A stretch of DNA of 64,000 bases from Xanthomonas sp. Its GTDB lineage: Bacteria; Pseudomonadota; Gammaproteobacteria; Xanthomonadales; Xanthomonadaceae. Below the pieces are notes generated by a model that was not told the origin of the DNA, ran no database searches, and worked only from the letters and a program-made list of their open reading frames with translations. Below are positions 10,601-18,633 of this stretch, one piece after another. Both the position numbers and the translations under genes were made by a program. The stretch is taken from the NCBI RefSeq assembly GCF_017163755.1, contig NZ_JAFIWC010000027.1, forward strand, positions 1-64,000. The letters run 5' to 3'. Positions within the stretch are counted from its first letter, which is position 1. The number at the start of each line of letters is the position of its first letter.

Positions 10601-12161
10601 CATAGTCGCTGCCCGCGGCGGCGGTGCCGTCGGCCGTGGCGTAGTTGACCGACACGGTCTGGCCGCTGGCCGTGCTCAGACTCACGGTGAAGGTCGCGGT
10701 GGTGGTGCCGCCGTTGCCTTCGTTGACGCTGACGTCGTCGATGGACACGGTCGGCACCGCATCGTCGTTGACGACGGTGCCCTGGCCCTGGGCGTCGCCG
10801 ACGGTGGCGCCGCTGACGTTGGTGACGTTGACGAAGAAGGTCTCGTTGGGTTCGTTGAACGTGTCGCCGTTGACCAGCACGGTGAAAGTGGCGCTGCTGC
10901 TGCCGGCGGGGATGGTCTGCCCGGTGAGGCTGGCGTTGGCGTAGTCCACGCCCGCCGTGGCGCTGCCATCGGCGGTGGCGATGTCGAAGGTGACGCCGCC
11001 GGCGCCGGCCGGCTGGTTGAGCGAGACGGTGAAGGTGGCGTTGCTGGTGCCGGCATCGCCTTCGTTGAGGCCCACGTCGTTGATGCTCAGCGAGGGCACA
11101 TCGTCGTTGGCGATGGTGCCGGTCGCGCTATCCGGCGAACCCACGCTGTAGCCGCTGCCCGCGGCCAGGCTGATCACCACGGTTTCGTCGGGTTCGACGG
11201 TGCCGTCGACGGTCGGATTGATGGTGATGGTGCCGCTGGCCTGGCCGCCGGCGATCACCAGCGGCGAACTCACGGCCGCGTAGTCGCTGCCGGACGTGGC
11301 GCTGCCGCCGACGCTGAAAGCGATCGATGTCGCATTCACCGGGGCCTGGTCGAGCGTGACGGTGTAGACCAGATTGGTGGCGCCGTCCTCGGACACGCTG
11401 GCCGGGGCCACCGTGATCGACGCGCTGGGCACATCGTCGTTGAGGATGGTGGCGGTGGCGCTGGACGGGCTGCCGATGCCATAACCGCTGCCGCTGGCCA
11501 CGCTCATGATCACCGTCTCGTCCGCTTCGACGGTGCCGTCGGCGATCGGGGTGATGGGAAACGTGGCGGTGGTGGTATTGGCCGGGACCACGACGCTGCC
11601 CACCGCGCCGTTGTAGTCCACGCCGCTGGTGGCGGTGCCGCTGGACGCGATGTTCACCGTCGTTGCCGAATTGCTGGTCTGGCTCAACGTCACCGTGTAG
11701 GTGAAGGCCGCGCCGCTGTCTTCGTTGCGGCTCGCCGGACTCACCGCGATGCTGGCCGATAGCGCGGGAACCACGGTGATGTTGACGGTGATGGTGTTGC
11801 CTTCCCCATCCTCCAGCGGAAAGCTGTCGCTGGCGGTGGAAATCCCGTCGTGGGTATAGGTGACGATCTGGGTGCCCTGCGGGCCGCTCGGGTTCGGCAC
11901 GTCGAGCGTACCGTGCGCCGGCTGCACGCCGTCCCAGCCGACGCCGATGTCGTAGATTCCCGTGCCGTCGCAGGTGGTGACGTCTATCTGCACCGAACCG
12001 CCCTGCACGACACTGGTATTTATCGTCGGACAGAACTGGGAAGGCGCCGCTGCAGCCGCTCCGGAATACAGCGTTGCCACCAGCAACAAGGCAAGCATTG
12101 TCGGCCAGCGCAAGGCGACGACGCGCATCCAGCCGAAAGAGACGGTGCATTTCGTAGACAT
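7635..12161 (-). CDS. Giant autotransporter with Calx-beta and Ig-like arrays
   Basis: Predicted surface-exposed protein of 1508 residues. An N-terminal signal segment (hydrophobic [15 protein letters not shown], ending AAAAA before residue 41) is followed by a short cadherin-like stretch, four Calx-beta-type repeats (about 130-577, each ending NDD, with DETV/NETF motifs), and about four putative-Ig (He_PIG) repeats (about 577-930, each with ASGGTAPY and ALPAGLTL blocks). A cadherin-like segment follows, then a C-terminal autotransporter beta-barrel (about 1230-1508) ending in EKKY. The ATG at 12161 was chosen because it follows ggggaatgga and gives a clean signal peptide. It is divergent from three tail-collar genes across 259 bp. 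The repeated acidic Calx-beta loops suggest Ca2+-dependent folding or adhesion; the ligand is unknown. Confidence 0.88.
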   Translation of the reverse strand: MSTKCTVSFGWMRVVALRWPTMLALLLVATLYSGAAAAAPSQFCPTINTSVVQGGSVQIDVTTCDGTGIYDIGVGWDGVQPAHGTLDVPNPSGPQGTQIVTYTHDGISTASDSFPLEDGEGNTITVNITVVPALSASIAVSPASRNEDSGAAFTYTVTLSQTSNSATTVNIASSGTATSGVDYNGAVGSVVVPANTTTATFPITPIADGTVEADETVIMSVASGSGYGIGSPSSATATILNDDVPSASITVAPASVSEDGATNLVYTVTLDQAPVNATSIAFSVGGSATSGSDYAAVSSPLVIAGGQASGTITINPTVDGTVEPDETVVISLAAGSGYSVGSPDSATGTIANDDVPSLSINDVGLNEGDAGTSNATFTVSLNQPAGAGGVTFDIATADGSATAGVDYANASLTGQTIPAGSSSATFTVLVNGDTFNEPNETFFVNVTNVSGATVGDAQGQGTVVNDDAVPTVSIDDVSVNEGNGGTTTATFTVSLSTASGQTVSVNYATADGTAAAGSDYVARSGTLTFAPGVTAQGVAITVNGDTAVEPNETFSVDLSGASNAGIARATGTGTIANDDAVVTVGPASLPSATAGTAYSQTLSASGGTAPYSFVISAGALPAGLTLSAAGVLSGTPTASGSFNFTATATDSGGSPTSGNRAYALVVASPTLTLPATALAGGTAGQAYTAAINPATGGIAPYTYTLSAGALPAGVTVNSATGALGGTPTVAGTFAFALTATDSTTGTAGQASQSYSLSIVSPTLTIAPPTLPGGTAGSAYSQALSASGGTAPYAFAISAGALPAGLTLSGAGLLAGTPTVAGSFAFTATVTDAGGFTATQAYTLAIASPTLAIAPPTLPAGTVGSPYSQALSASGGTAPYSYSVSAGTLPAGLTLTSAGVLAGTPTTAGSAAFTLGVADANGFAAAQAYTVAIATAVPAPVAVNDTGDTLVDTALTLAVTGNDTGSIDTIALATAPSHGTAVVDGVQLVYTPATGYVGVDSLSYTATGAGGTSAPATVTITVNARPVAVSTTMQAVSGQAQTVDLTSGATGGPFVAATLVALSPASAGTATIARSGGASAAGVPTAAASDGPSFLLTFTPNPAFSGQATVRFTLSNAYATSAEAAIVFVVAPRPDPTLDAEVRGLIDAQAESTRRFAKAQIDNFQRRLEATHRGARGFDNGLSFQATSHCRQAERGLGAQPCSQPTWDADADAADADRIAASSARASTGAVEGELGLWVGGAIRSGSLDKQAERAGVDFQSDGLSMGADYRVNRSLAIGAGVGWGRDDSDVGDNGSRSEATAYTLALYASFHPGQYFFFDTLVGYQLLSYDLRRYVTGNGELAEGGRDGSQWIGSVSTGADLQRGDWQITPYARVDMARATLDAYSEGAMAPFALRYEDMDVATTTGNLGLRVEWRREMSWGQFTPQFRAEYQRDFQGRGDATLSYADITGGSFYRTGLSVFDRNRVMLGLGAVFSTDQGLSTRIEYRGVTDGDSGSDQTWIFNVEKKY
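9360..10430 (-). repeat. Internal tandem Ig-like repeats in autotransporter gene
   Basis: About four roughly 260-bp repeats encode He_PIG modules. Blocks such as ggcgctgagcgccagtggcg (reverse sense) recur almost unchanged, and repeats three and four are the most alike at DNA level. Such similarity favours recombination and changes in copy number between strains. Confidence 0.75.
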
Positions 12162-12420
12162 ATTCCATTCCCCAAAGGTCGCGCCACCCCACTGGCGCCG
12201 GCAACGCTCCTGGTGCCTCAGACAGCGCGAATACAGCCTTTGCAAGGCAATCCCCTTCGCACTGCTCCCGCATTTGAACAGTAATTTTTATTGCGGGTAA
12301 AGCAACAAATGCGCTGAGACTGTCTCGTTCATTATTATCAAGACTTGCGCGCCGGTAAATCCATGATTAAGTAAGGCGCGCCGGGCAAAATGCCTCGGCA
12401 TCAAATCGGGGGAGATCCGC
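12162..12420. promoter_or_regulatory. Divergent intergenic region, AT-rich
   Basis: These 259 bp between the autotransporter and the first tail-collar gene are notably A+T-rich compared with the surroundings, especially 12275-12370 (runs such as taatttttattgcgggtaaa and cattattatcaag). It must carry promoters for both directions. No operator could be assigned to a known regulator. Confidence 0.45.
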
Positions 12421-12966
12421 ATGAGCGAGTTCTTCATCGGTCAGATAATGATGACCGGTTTCGTTTTCGCGCCCAAGTATTTTGCGCAGTGCAACGGACA
12501 GTTGTTGCCGGTCAATCAGAACCAGGCGCTGTTCAGCGTGCTCGGCACGCGCTTCGGCGGCAACGGCAACACCACCTTCGCGTTGCCCGACCTGCGCGGA
12601 CGCACGCCACTCGGCGCTTCGCCGTCGGCGGATCCGTCCTGGCAACCGCCGGCGGCACCGGTTGGGCAAGTGGGCGGTGCCGAGAACGTCTCGCCGCTGC
12701 CCGACAATCTGCCTGCGCACAACCATCTGCTGCAGGGCTCGAGCGCCGCGGGCAACAACCGCAACCCGTCCGGGAACCTGTTCGGCAACAACGTCAGCAC
12801 CACCGGGCCGGCGTCGGCGCTGTATGCGGCAGCGGGGCCATTGGTGGCGCTGAACCAGGCGTCGATCGGCCCCGCGGGCAGCAGCCTGCCGCACCCGAAC
12901 CTGCAGCCGTACACCGCGCTCAATTTCTGTATCGCGCTGAACGGCATCTTCCCCTCGCGCAGCTGA
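12421..12966 (+). CDS. Phage tail collar domain protein, copy 1 (MdpB-like)
   Basis: A 181-residue protein of the tail-collar / microcystin-dependent-protein family. The collar domain fills residues 1-60: FIGQIMMTGFVFAPKYFAQC, then NGQLLPVNQNQALFSVLGT and FGGNGNTTFALPDLRGRTPL. The C-terminus has the family's NLQPYTALNFCIALNGIFPS. There is no signal peptide. A good ribosome site (gggggaga) precedes the ATG. It is the first of three paralogues in a row, followed by a GNAT gene. No other phage structural genes are nearby, so this is a domesticated or non-phage use of the fold. What it does in bacteria is not established. Confidence 0.92.
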   Translation: MSEFFIGQIMMTGFVFAPKYFAQCNGQLLPVNQNQALFSVLGTRFGGNGNTTFALPDLRGRTPLGASPSADPSWQPPAAPVGQVGGAENVSPLPDNLPAHNHLLQGSSAAGNNRNPSGNLFGNNVSTTGPASALYAAAGPLVALNQASIGPAGSSLPHPNLQPYTALNFCIALNGIFPSRS

Positions 12967-13021
12967 GCCGCCCTCCATCCGCGCGCCGATGGCGTGCAGC
13001 GCACCGACCAGGAAGGACACC

Positions 13022-13549
13022 ATGGCCACTCCATTCATCGGCGAGATCCGCATGTTCGGCTTCGGCCGCACCCCGCAGAACTGGCAGGCGTGCGACGGCA
13101 GCCTGCTGGCGATCGCCGAATACGAAACCCTGTTCATGCTGATCGGCACGACCTACGGCGGCGACGGACAGAACACGTTCGCGGTGCCGGACCTGCGCGG
13201 ACGGCTGCCGCTCCACCAAGGCCAGGGACCGGGCCTGAGCAACTATGTGCTCGGCCAGGTCTCCGGAACCGAAGCCGTCACCCTCATCGGCCCACAGATG
13301 CCGGCGCACACGCATACGCTGGTGGCCACGGCGGCCGCGGCGACCGCCACCGCACCGGCCGGGTTGTTGCCCGCCGCGGTCGCCGCCGACGTGTTCTATG
13401 CGACCGACATCACCGGCGCCACGGCGGTGACGATGTCCGCGCAGTCGACCACGATCACCGGCGACGGCCTGCCGCACGACAACCTCATGCCGACGCTGAC
13501 GGTGCAGTACTGCATCTCCACCGCCGGCATCTTTCCGCAGCAGAGCTGA
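13022..13549 (+). CDS. Phage tail collar domain protein, copy 2 (MdpB-like)
   Basis: Second paralogue, 175 residues. Collar domain: FIGEIRMFGFGRTPQNWQAC, DGSLLAIAEYETLFMLIGTT, YGGDGQNTFAVPDLRGRLPL. The family C-terminus LTVQYCISTAGIFPQQS is present. A His-rich MPAHTHTL follows the collar and is shared as PxHxH-type motifs by the other two copies. The ATG at 13022 follows aggacacc and starts the conserved domain directly; an in-frame start at 12989 would add 11 non-conserved residues. It lies 55 bp after copy 1, in the same operon. Confidence 0.92.
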   Translation: MATPFIGEIRMFGFGRTPQNWQACDGSLLAIAEYETLFMLIGTTYGGDGQNTFAVPDLRGRLPLHQGQGPGLSNYVLGQVSGTEAVTLIGPQMPAHTHTLVATAAAATATAPAGLLPAAVAADVFYATDITGATAVTMSAQSTTITGDGLPHDNLMPTLTVQYCISTAGIFPQQS

Positions 13550-13607
13550 CCCATCCGCCGCGCCGCGCTCGCGCGGCGCCTGCCCGTTCCACCGGAGGAC
13601 CGCGTTC

Positions 13608-14147
13608 ATGACCGAACCCTATCTCGGCGAAATCCAGCTGTTCGGCTTCGATTTCAATCCCGTGGGCTGGGCGCTGTGCAATGGCGCCACGCTGCCGGTG
13701 CAGCAGAACAGCGCCTTGTTCTCGTTGCTCGGCACCGCCTACGGCGGCAACGGCAGCACGACGTTCCAGTTGCCGAACTTCTGCGGGCGCGCCGGCTGCG
13801 AACAAGGCCAGGGCCCCGGGTTGACCAGCCGGCAGCGCGGCGACACGTTCGGCTCGGCCGGGGTCAGCCTGCAGACCACGCAGATCCCGCCGCACCAGCA
13901 CACCGCCACGATGTTTGCGCAACCGGACCGGACCAAGAAGAGCGGCACGCCCACCGCGGGCGCGGCGTTGTCGGCGCTTGGCAGCAGCACCGCGCGCCCC
14001 TTCGTCGCGGCAGCGGCACCAAACGCGCAGTTCGCACCGACGGCGCTGCAGCCCACCGGCACCGGCGCGCCACACCAGAACCAGCAGCCCTACCTGGCGG
14101 TGAACTTTTGCATTGCGCTATCGGGAACCTATCCGTCGTTCGATTGA
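13608..14147 (+). CDS. Phage tail collar domain protein, copy 3 (MdpB-like)
   Basis: Third paralogue, 179 residues. Collar domain: YLGEIQLFGFDFNPVGWALC, NGATLPVQQNSALFSLLGTA, YGGNGSTTFQLPNFCGRAGC. The middle contains IPPHQHTATM and the C-terminus QQPYLAVNFCIALSGTYPSF. Compared with copies 1 and 2, the usual PDLRGR is changed to PNFCGR and the protein carries extra cysteines, so it may have a different partner. The ribosome site ggagg precedes the ATG at good spacing. It ends 10 bp before the GNAT start. Confidence 0.92.
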   Translation: MTEPYLGEIQLFGFDFNPVGWALCNGATLPVQQNSALFSLLGTAYGGNGSTTFQLPNFCGRAGCEQGQGPGLTSRQRGDTFGSAGVSLQTTQIPPHQHTATMFAQPDRTKKSGTPTAGAALSALGSSTARPFVAAAAPNAQFAPTALQPTGTGAPHQNQQPYLAVNFCIALSGTYPSFD

Positions 14148-14157
14148 GGCGACCGGC

Positions 14158-14730
14158 ATGTCCGCACCCGGTGTGCCGGCGCCCAACTTTCCAGACCGGC
14201 GCATGCCCATCGCGCAACCGGGCGCCTTGCGCGCCCGCGGCATCGGCTTGCGCGCCGCACGCGATGCGGACCTGGCCTGGCTGCGCGAGCTGTACGCCAG
14301 CACCCGCGGCGCGGAGCTGGCCACCGTGCCGTGGCCGGAGCCGGCCAAGCGCGCGTTCCTCGACCAGCAGTTCGCGCTGCAGCATGCGCATTACCTGACG
14401 CACTACGCCGACGCCGACTTCCTGATCGTGGAAGCCGCGCAGGCACCGCTGGGCCGGCTCTATCTGCAGCGCGCGGCGGCGCCGCACGTGCTGGTGGACA
14501 TCAGCCTGCTGCCGGCCTGGCGCGGGCAAGGACTGGGCACCGCGCTGGTCGCGCACGCGCAGGCCTTGGCGGATGCGGCCGGATGCGCGCTGGCGCTGCA
14601 CGTGCTGCACGCCAATCCCGACGCGCAGCGGCTGTACGCGCGGCTGGGGTTCGTCGCCGCCGGCGCCAGCGACACCCACCTGGCGATGCACTGGCGTGCC
14701 GCCTGCGCGGCAGCGGCATCGCTCAGTTGA
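14158..14730 (+). CDS. GNAT-family N-acetyltransferase
   Basis: A 190-residue acetyl-CoA-dependent acetyltransferase of unknown substrate. The acetyl-CoA-binding signature is visible as LPAWRGQGLGTALVAHAQAL (R/QxxGxG/A type) near residues 118-137, followed by LHVLHANPDAQRLYARLGF, the usual motif B. The ATG at 14158 lies 10 bp after the third tail-collar gene with gaggcgacc as ribosome site, so it is probably co-transcribed with the trio and may modify one of its products. Its 3' end overlaps the convergent gene at 14723 by 8 bp. Confidence 0.85.
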   Translation: MSAPGVPAPNFPDRRMPIAQPGALRARGIGLRAARDADLAWLRELYASTRGAELATVPWPEPAKRAFLDQQFALQHAHYLTHYADADFLIVEAAQAPLGRLYLQRAAAPHVLVDISLLPAWRGQGLGTALVAHAQALADAAGCALALHVLHANPDAQRLYARLGFVAAGASDTHLAMHWRAACAAAASLS

Positions 14731-15010
14731 ATATCGCCTGGTACAGGAAGCCATCGCGCTCGCGCGCCACCGGCACCAGGAAAATCCCCAGCTCGCCCAG
14801 GCGCGCATGGCGCATGCGGTAGGTCTGCTGCGGGAACAGGAACGCCGAGGCGTTGCGGAACAGCAGCGAGAACGGCGCGCGCTGCATCGCGGACCTGGCC
14901 GGCAATGGCCGCGCTTCGACCAGTACGAAATCGACCTCGCCTTCGTTCAGCGCGGCCGAGAACGTCTCGTTCACGCTCCCGGCGAAATGTTCCAAGGTCA
15001 GCAACTCCAT
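14723..15010 (-). CDS. Small conserved protein resembling DUF6916
   Basis: A 95-residue protein beginning MELLTLEHFAGSVNETFSAA and containing VDFVLVEARPL, FLFPQQTYRMRHARLGELGI and FLVPVARE. This matches my recollection of the small DUF6916 family that is often encoded beside tail-collar proteins; the name needs a profile search. There is no signal peptide or membrane segment, and the protein is predicted mostly beta. The ATG at 15010 is preceded by caggagtcatcc, a good ribosome site. It converges on and overlaps the GNAT gene, which supports membership of the same functional cluster. Confidence 0.75.
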   Translation of the reverse strand: MELLTLEHFAGSVNETFSAALNEGEVDFVLVEARPLPARSAMQRAPFSLLFRNASAFLFPQQTYRMRHARLGELGIFLVPVARERDGFLYQAIFN

Positions 15011-15470
15011 GGATGACTCCTGTCGTCCGGCGCATCGCCGCCCCGCATCGTCGCGTCTGCGCCGCGAGCGCACAAGCCCGCCGCAGGCGACCGGCCGACT
15101 CGCACACCCGCGGGCGGCGGCACGATCCAATGAAGGCGTGCTCCGGCGGTGGCGGCGGCAGCGGCGACGCCGGGGAGAGCCGGTGGCCAGCCGGCGGGCA
15201 GCGCGTTCGCCGCCGGCCCGGTCGGCGGGACGCGGCCGTGCCGGTGCCGGGAACCTACGGAGCTATCGCATTCCCGGACCAGCACGCTGTCTGCGCCGCC
15301 CGCCCAACCGCACAGGCGGCGGCGATCATCCCAATACACGCTGTTGCATGTACGGCGATATGCGGCATTCGCACAGGCGCCTTGTGAATGCGACAATACT
15401 GCACGGTCCAGTTCGGTTAAGTTCAGCCGGGTGGTTCAATCCTGCGTTGTTTTTTCGTTAAAAGGCCGCA
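15011..15470. other. Intergenic region before the mla operon
   Basis: These 460 bp separate the DUF6916-like gene from mlaF and are divergent at both ends. The left half is GC-rich with only shadow reading frames. The right 100 bp (about 15370-15470) is richer in A+T and ends in gttttttcgttaaaaggccgca before the mlaF ATG, so the mla promoter is probably there. No known operator was recognised. Confidence 0.4.
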
Positions 15471-16262
15471 ATGGCGTCTTCCGAATCCAGCCTGGTGCAG
15501 TTGTCCGGCGTCCGCATCGACCGCGGCGGGCGCACCATCCTGCGCGACGTATCGCTGTCGGTGCCGCGCGGCAGCATCACCGCCGTGCTGGGCCCGTCGG
15601 GCAGCGGCAAGTCCACGCTGCTGGCGGCGCTGACCGGGGAGCTGGAGCCGGTGGCCGGCACCGTCACCGTGTTCGGCCAGCCGCTGCCGCGCAACAGCCG
15701 CGCGCTGCGCGAGACGCGCAAGAGCATCGGCGTGCTGCTGCAGGGCAATGGCCTGCTGACCGACCTGAGCGTGGCCGAGAACGTGGCCCTGCCGCTGCGC
15801 GCGCACACCCGCCTGCCCGAGCCGGTGCTGCAACGGCTGGTGGCGATGAAGCTGCACGCGGTCGGCCTGCTGGCCGCGGCCGACGCCTGGCCGCGCGAGC
15901 TGTCCGGCGGCATGGCGCGGCGCGTGGCGCTGGCGCGCGCGCTGGCCCTGGACCCGCCGCTGATGATCTACGACGAACCGCTGACCGGGCTGGACCCGAT
16001 CGCCAGCGGGGTGATCATGAGCCTGATCCAGCGCCTCAACGACACCCTCGGCCTGACCAGCATCATCGTCAGCCACCACGTGCACGAGACCCTGCCGATC
16101 TGCGACCAGGCCATCGCCATCGCCAACGGCGGGGTGGTCTTCGCCGGCACCCCGGACGCGCTGCAGGCCAGCGCCGACCCGTTGCTGCAGCAGTTCCTGC
16201 ACGGCCGCCCGGACGGCCCGATCCCGTTCGACGCCGCCCCGCGCGCCAGGAGCGCCGCCTGA
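15471..16262 (+). CDS. mlaF: Phospholipid ABC transporter ATP-binding protein MlaF
   Basis: ATPase of the inner-membrane MlaFEDB complex that moves phospholipids between outer and inner membranes. The 263-residue protein shows Walker A GPSGSGKST (about 42-50), Q-loop LLQGNG, signature LSGGMARRVALARAL, Walker B LMIYDEPLTGLDP and the H-loop SHH. The opening region matches the MlaF subtype (LSGVRIDRGGRTILRDVSL). Its TGA overlaps the ATG of mlaE by one base. It is the first gene of a six-gene operon that includes mlaA. Confidence 0.96.
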   Translation: MASSESSLVQLSGVRIDRGGRTILRDVSLSVPRGSITAVLGPSGSGKSTLLAALTGELEPVAGTVTVFGQPLPRNSRALRETRKSIGVLLQGNGLLTDLSVAENVALPLRAHTRLPEPVLQRLVAMKLHAVGLLAAADAWPRELSGGMARRVALARALALDPPLMIYDEPLTGLDPIASGVIMSLIQRLNDTLGLTSIIVSHHVHETLPICDQAIAIANGGVVFAGTPDALQASADPLLQQFLHGRPDGPIPFDAAPRARSAA

Positions 16263-17011
16263 TGGCCTTCGCCGAATCGATCCGCTCGCTCGGCCGCGCC
16301 GGGCTGTTCTCGCTGACCGTGCTGCGCGGCTCGCTGCCCACCCGCGACTTCCTGGCCGAGCTGACCCGCGAGATCTACAAGGTCGGCGCGCGCTCGCTGC
16401 CGATCATCGCCGTCGGCGGCGCCTTCGTCGGCCTGGTGCTGACCCTGCAGGGCTACCGCACGCTGCAGACCTACGGCGCCTCCGACGCGTTGTCCACGCT
16501 GCTGGGGCTGTCGCTGTACCGCGAGCTGGCGCCGGTGCTGACCGCGCTGCTGTTCATCGGCCGCGCCGGCAGTTCGATCGCCGCCGAACTGGGGCTGATG
16601 CGCGCCACCGACCAGATCAAGGCGCTGGAGCTGATGGCGATCGACCCGGTGGCCAAGGCGGTGGCGCCGCGGTTCTGGGCTGCGGTGCTGACCGTGCCGC
16701 TGCTGACCGGCATCTTCTGCTCGCTGGCGATCAGCGCCAGCTATTTCGAAGCGGTGCACGTGCTGGGCCTGGACAAGGGCACGTTCTGGTCGGCGCTGTC
16801 GACCAGCGTGGACTTCTGGGACGACTTCGGCGTGGCGATGCTCAAGTCGGCGGTGTTCGGCGGTACCGCGGCGCTGGTGGCCTCGTATGTCGGCTTCCAT
16901 GCCGAACCGACCATCGAGGGCACCTCGGTGGCCACCACCCGCGCGGTGGTGAACGCCTCGCTGCTGGTGCTGATGTTCAATTTCGTGTTGTCGGCGCTGT
17001 TGTTCCAGTAG
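16262..17011 (+). CDS. mlaE: Phospholipid ABC transporter permease MlaE
   Basis: A 249-residue permease of the MlaE family, about five membrane segments. Family motifs include the N-terminal GRAGLFSLTVLRGSLPTRDF, VGGAFVGLVLTLQGYRTLQT, the strongly conserved LYRELAPVLTALLFIGRAGS with IAAELGLMRATDQIKALELM, and a C-terminal TRAVVNASLLVLMFNFVLSA. The start at 16262 overlaps the mlaF stop (TGATG); longer frames upstream only shadow mlaF. It partners MlaF, MlaD and MlaB. Confidence 0.96.
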   Translation: MAFAESIRSLGRAGLFSLTVLRGSLPTRDFLAELTREIYKVGARSLPIIAVGGAFVGLVLTLQGYRTLQTYGASDALSTLLGLSLYRELAPVLTALLFIGRAGSSIAAELGLMRATDQIKALELMAIDPVAKAVAPRFWAAVLTVPLLTGIFCSLAISASYFEAVHVLGLDKGTFWSALSTSVDFWDDFGVAMLKSAVFGGTAALVASYVGFHAEPTIEGTSVATTRAVVNASLLVLMFNFVLSALLFQ

Positions 17012-17121
17012 GCCATGCGCGCATTCCATCGCAGCGCGCCGCGGCGGCGCGCGGTACCCGCAACCCGGCGCACGGTGCCCATGCCGTGCGTCCTGTCGAA
17101 TCAAACTAGGTAGATACCCCT

Positions 17122-17658
17122 ATGGCTATCCGTGGTCCCCGTCTCGAGTTCGCCGTCGGCGCCTTCCTGCTGCTGGGCCTGGCCTCGCTGCTGGTGCTGG
17201 CGCTCGCCTCCACCAACCGCCAATGGGGCTTCGGCGGCGGTCGCTACGAGCTGACCGCGCGCTTCACCCAGATCGGCCAGCTGCGCGAACAGGCGCCGGT
17301 GAAGATCGGCGGGGTGATCATCGGCCAGGTGGCGAAGATCCAGCTGGATCCGGCCAAGTTCGATTCCGTCGTCACCCTGGCGATCGACGACACCTACCAG
17401 GACCTGCCGGCGGACACCTCGGCCGGCATCCTGACCAGCGGCCTGCTCGGCGAAAGCTACGTCGGCCTGCAGCCGGGCGGCGATCCGGAGACGCTCAAGC
17501 CCGGCGAGGAGATCGTGTTCACCCAGCCTGCTGTAGACCTGATCCAGCTGGTCGGCAAGTACATGTTCGGCGGCGGTGGCGGCAGCAGCGCCGCGCCGGC
17601 CGGCAGCACCCCCGCTTCTCCTGGCGATGCGTCGCCCTCTACGGAACCCAAGCCATGA
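17122..17658 (+). CDS. mlaD: Outer-membrane asymmetry protein MlaD (MCE domain)
   Basis: A 178-residue MCE-domain protein anchored in the inner membrane by one N-terminal segment (FLLLGLASLLVLALAS, residues 14-29). The MCE domain occupies about 37-118 and contains YELTARFTQIGQLREQAPVK, IGGVIIGQVAKIQLDP and SAGILTSGLLGESYVGLQPG. It forms the periplasmic hexameric ring that accepts lipid from MlaC. The Ala/Pro/Ser-rich tail after 150 is low complexity. It lies 110 bp after mlaE, and its TGA overlaps the mlaC ATG (ATGA). Confidence 0.96.
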   Translation: MAIRGPRLEFAVGAFLLLGLASLLVLALASTNRQWGFGGGRYELTARFTQIGQLREQAPVKIGGVIIGQVAKIQLDPAKFDSVVTLAIDDTYQDLPADTSAGILTSGLLGESYVGLQPGGDPETLKPGEEIVFTQPAVDLIQLVGKYMFGGGGGSSAAPAGSTPASPGDASPSTEPKP

Positions 17659-18326
17659 CCATCAAACTCCTCTCCATCGCTCTTGCCGCCGCGCTGGCCG
17701 CGGCGGCGCCCGCCACCGTGCTGGCCCAGGCCGCCGCGCCGGCCGCCGCGGCCCAGCAGGGTTCGGCGAGCAAGGTCGTGCTCGACAACAGCACCCGCAT
17801 CCTGGCCACGCTGGAACAGCGCCGCGCCGAGTTCAAGAGCAACAACGCCGCGCTCAAGCAGTTCATCGACGGCGAGATGAACAAGTCCTTCGACCGCGAC
17901 TACGCCGCGCGCCTGGTGCTGGGCGTGCACGGCCGCGGCGCCTCCGATGCCGACGTCAAGCTGTTCGCCGACGCGATGGCCGACAACCTGATGCAGCGCT
18001 ACGGCTCCTCGCTGCTGACCTTCGAGGGCAAGCCGCGGGTGCGGGTGAAGTCGGAGACCCCGCTGCCGGGCAACCGCGGCGCCAAGGTGTCCACCGAACT
18101 GGTGCGCAGCGGCGGCGACCCGATCCCGGTCGACTACCTGGTGCGCAACGTCGGCGGCAGCTGGAAGATCTTCGACGTGATGGTCGAAGGCGTGTCCTAT
18201 GTGCAGACCTTCCGCAACCAGTTCGATGCGCCGCTGCGGCAGAAGTCGATCGCCCAGGTGGCCGCCGACCTGCGCGCCGGCTCGCTGCAAGTCGCACCGG
18301 CCAACGGCAACGGCAGTGGCAACTGA
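17655..18326 (+). CDS. mlaC: Periplasmic phospholipid-binding protein MlaC
   Basis: A 223-residue periplasmic shuttle that carries phospholipid from MlaA to MlaD. A cleavable signal peptide runs to about residue 25 (LLSIALAAALAAAAPATVLA). The mature protein has family blocks: FDRDYAARLVLGVHGRGASD, FADAMADNLMQRYGSSLLTF, IPVDYLVRNVGGSWKIFDVM and VSYVQTFRNQFD. The start overlaps the mlaD stop. The C-terminal tail is Gly/Asn-rich. Confidence 0.95.
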   Translation: MTIKLLSIALAAALAAAAPATVLAQAAAPAAAAQQGSASKVVLDNSTRILATLEQRRAEFKSNNAALKQFIDGEMNKSFDRDYAARLVLGVHGRGASDADVKLFADAMADNLMQRYGSSLLTFEGKPRVRVKSETPLPGNRGAKVSTELVRSGGDPIPVDYLVRNVGGSWKIFDVMVEGVSYVQTFRNQFDAPLRQKSIAQVAADLRAGSLQVAPANGNGSGN

Positions 18327-18630
18327 CGCCAGCCTGCGACGCGACGGCGACACGCTGGTGCTGGCCGGCGTGCTCGACCGTGCCGCGGCCATCGCGCTGT
18401 GGCCGGCCGCCACGCGCGCGCTGGATGGCGCGCGCGCGGTGGACCTGCGCGGCGTGGAACGGGTCGACAGCGCCGGCCTGGCGCTGTTGGCCGAACTGGG
18501 CGCGCGCCTGCGCGCACAGGGCCAGGCCGAGGTCGCGCTCGTCGGCGCCCCGGCCGGGCTGACCGAACTGAGCGCGGCCTACCGGCTGGCGCCCACCCTG
18601 GATTTCCTATCTCCCCCTGCGGCGAGCTGA
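18316..18630 (+). CDS. mlaB: STAS-domain protein MlaB
   Basis: A 104-residue cytoplasmic STAS protein that binds and activates MlaF. The core VDLRGVERVDSAGLALLAEL contains the expected DSAG Ser/Thr site. No ATG fits. A GTG at 18316 overlaps the mlaC 3' end by 11 bp and gives a normal-length STAS domain (ATDASLRRDGDTLVLAGVLD); longer upstream starts merely shadow mlaC. Order and overlap make the assignment strong even though STAS proteins are poorly conserved. Confidence 0.9.
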   Translation: MATDASLRRDGDTLVLAGVLDRAAAIALWPAATRALDGARAVDLRGVERVDSAGLALLAELGARLRAQGQAEVALVGAPAGLTELSAAYRLAPTLDFLSPPAAS

Positions 18631-18633
18631 CAC

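Noticed and set aside
12421-14147. Prophage remnant, suggested by three tail-collar genes
   Set aside because: No head, tail, lysis or integrase genes nearby; the family is common outside phages and is accompanied by a GNAT and a DUF6916-like gene.
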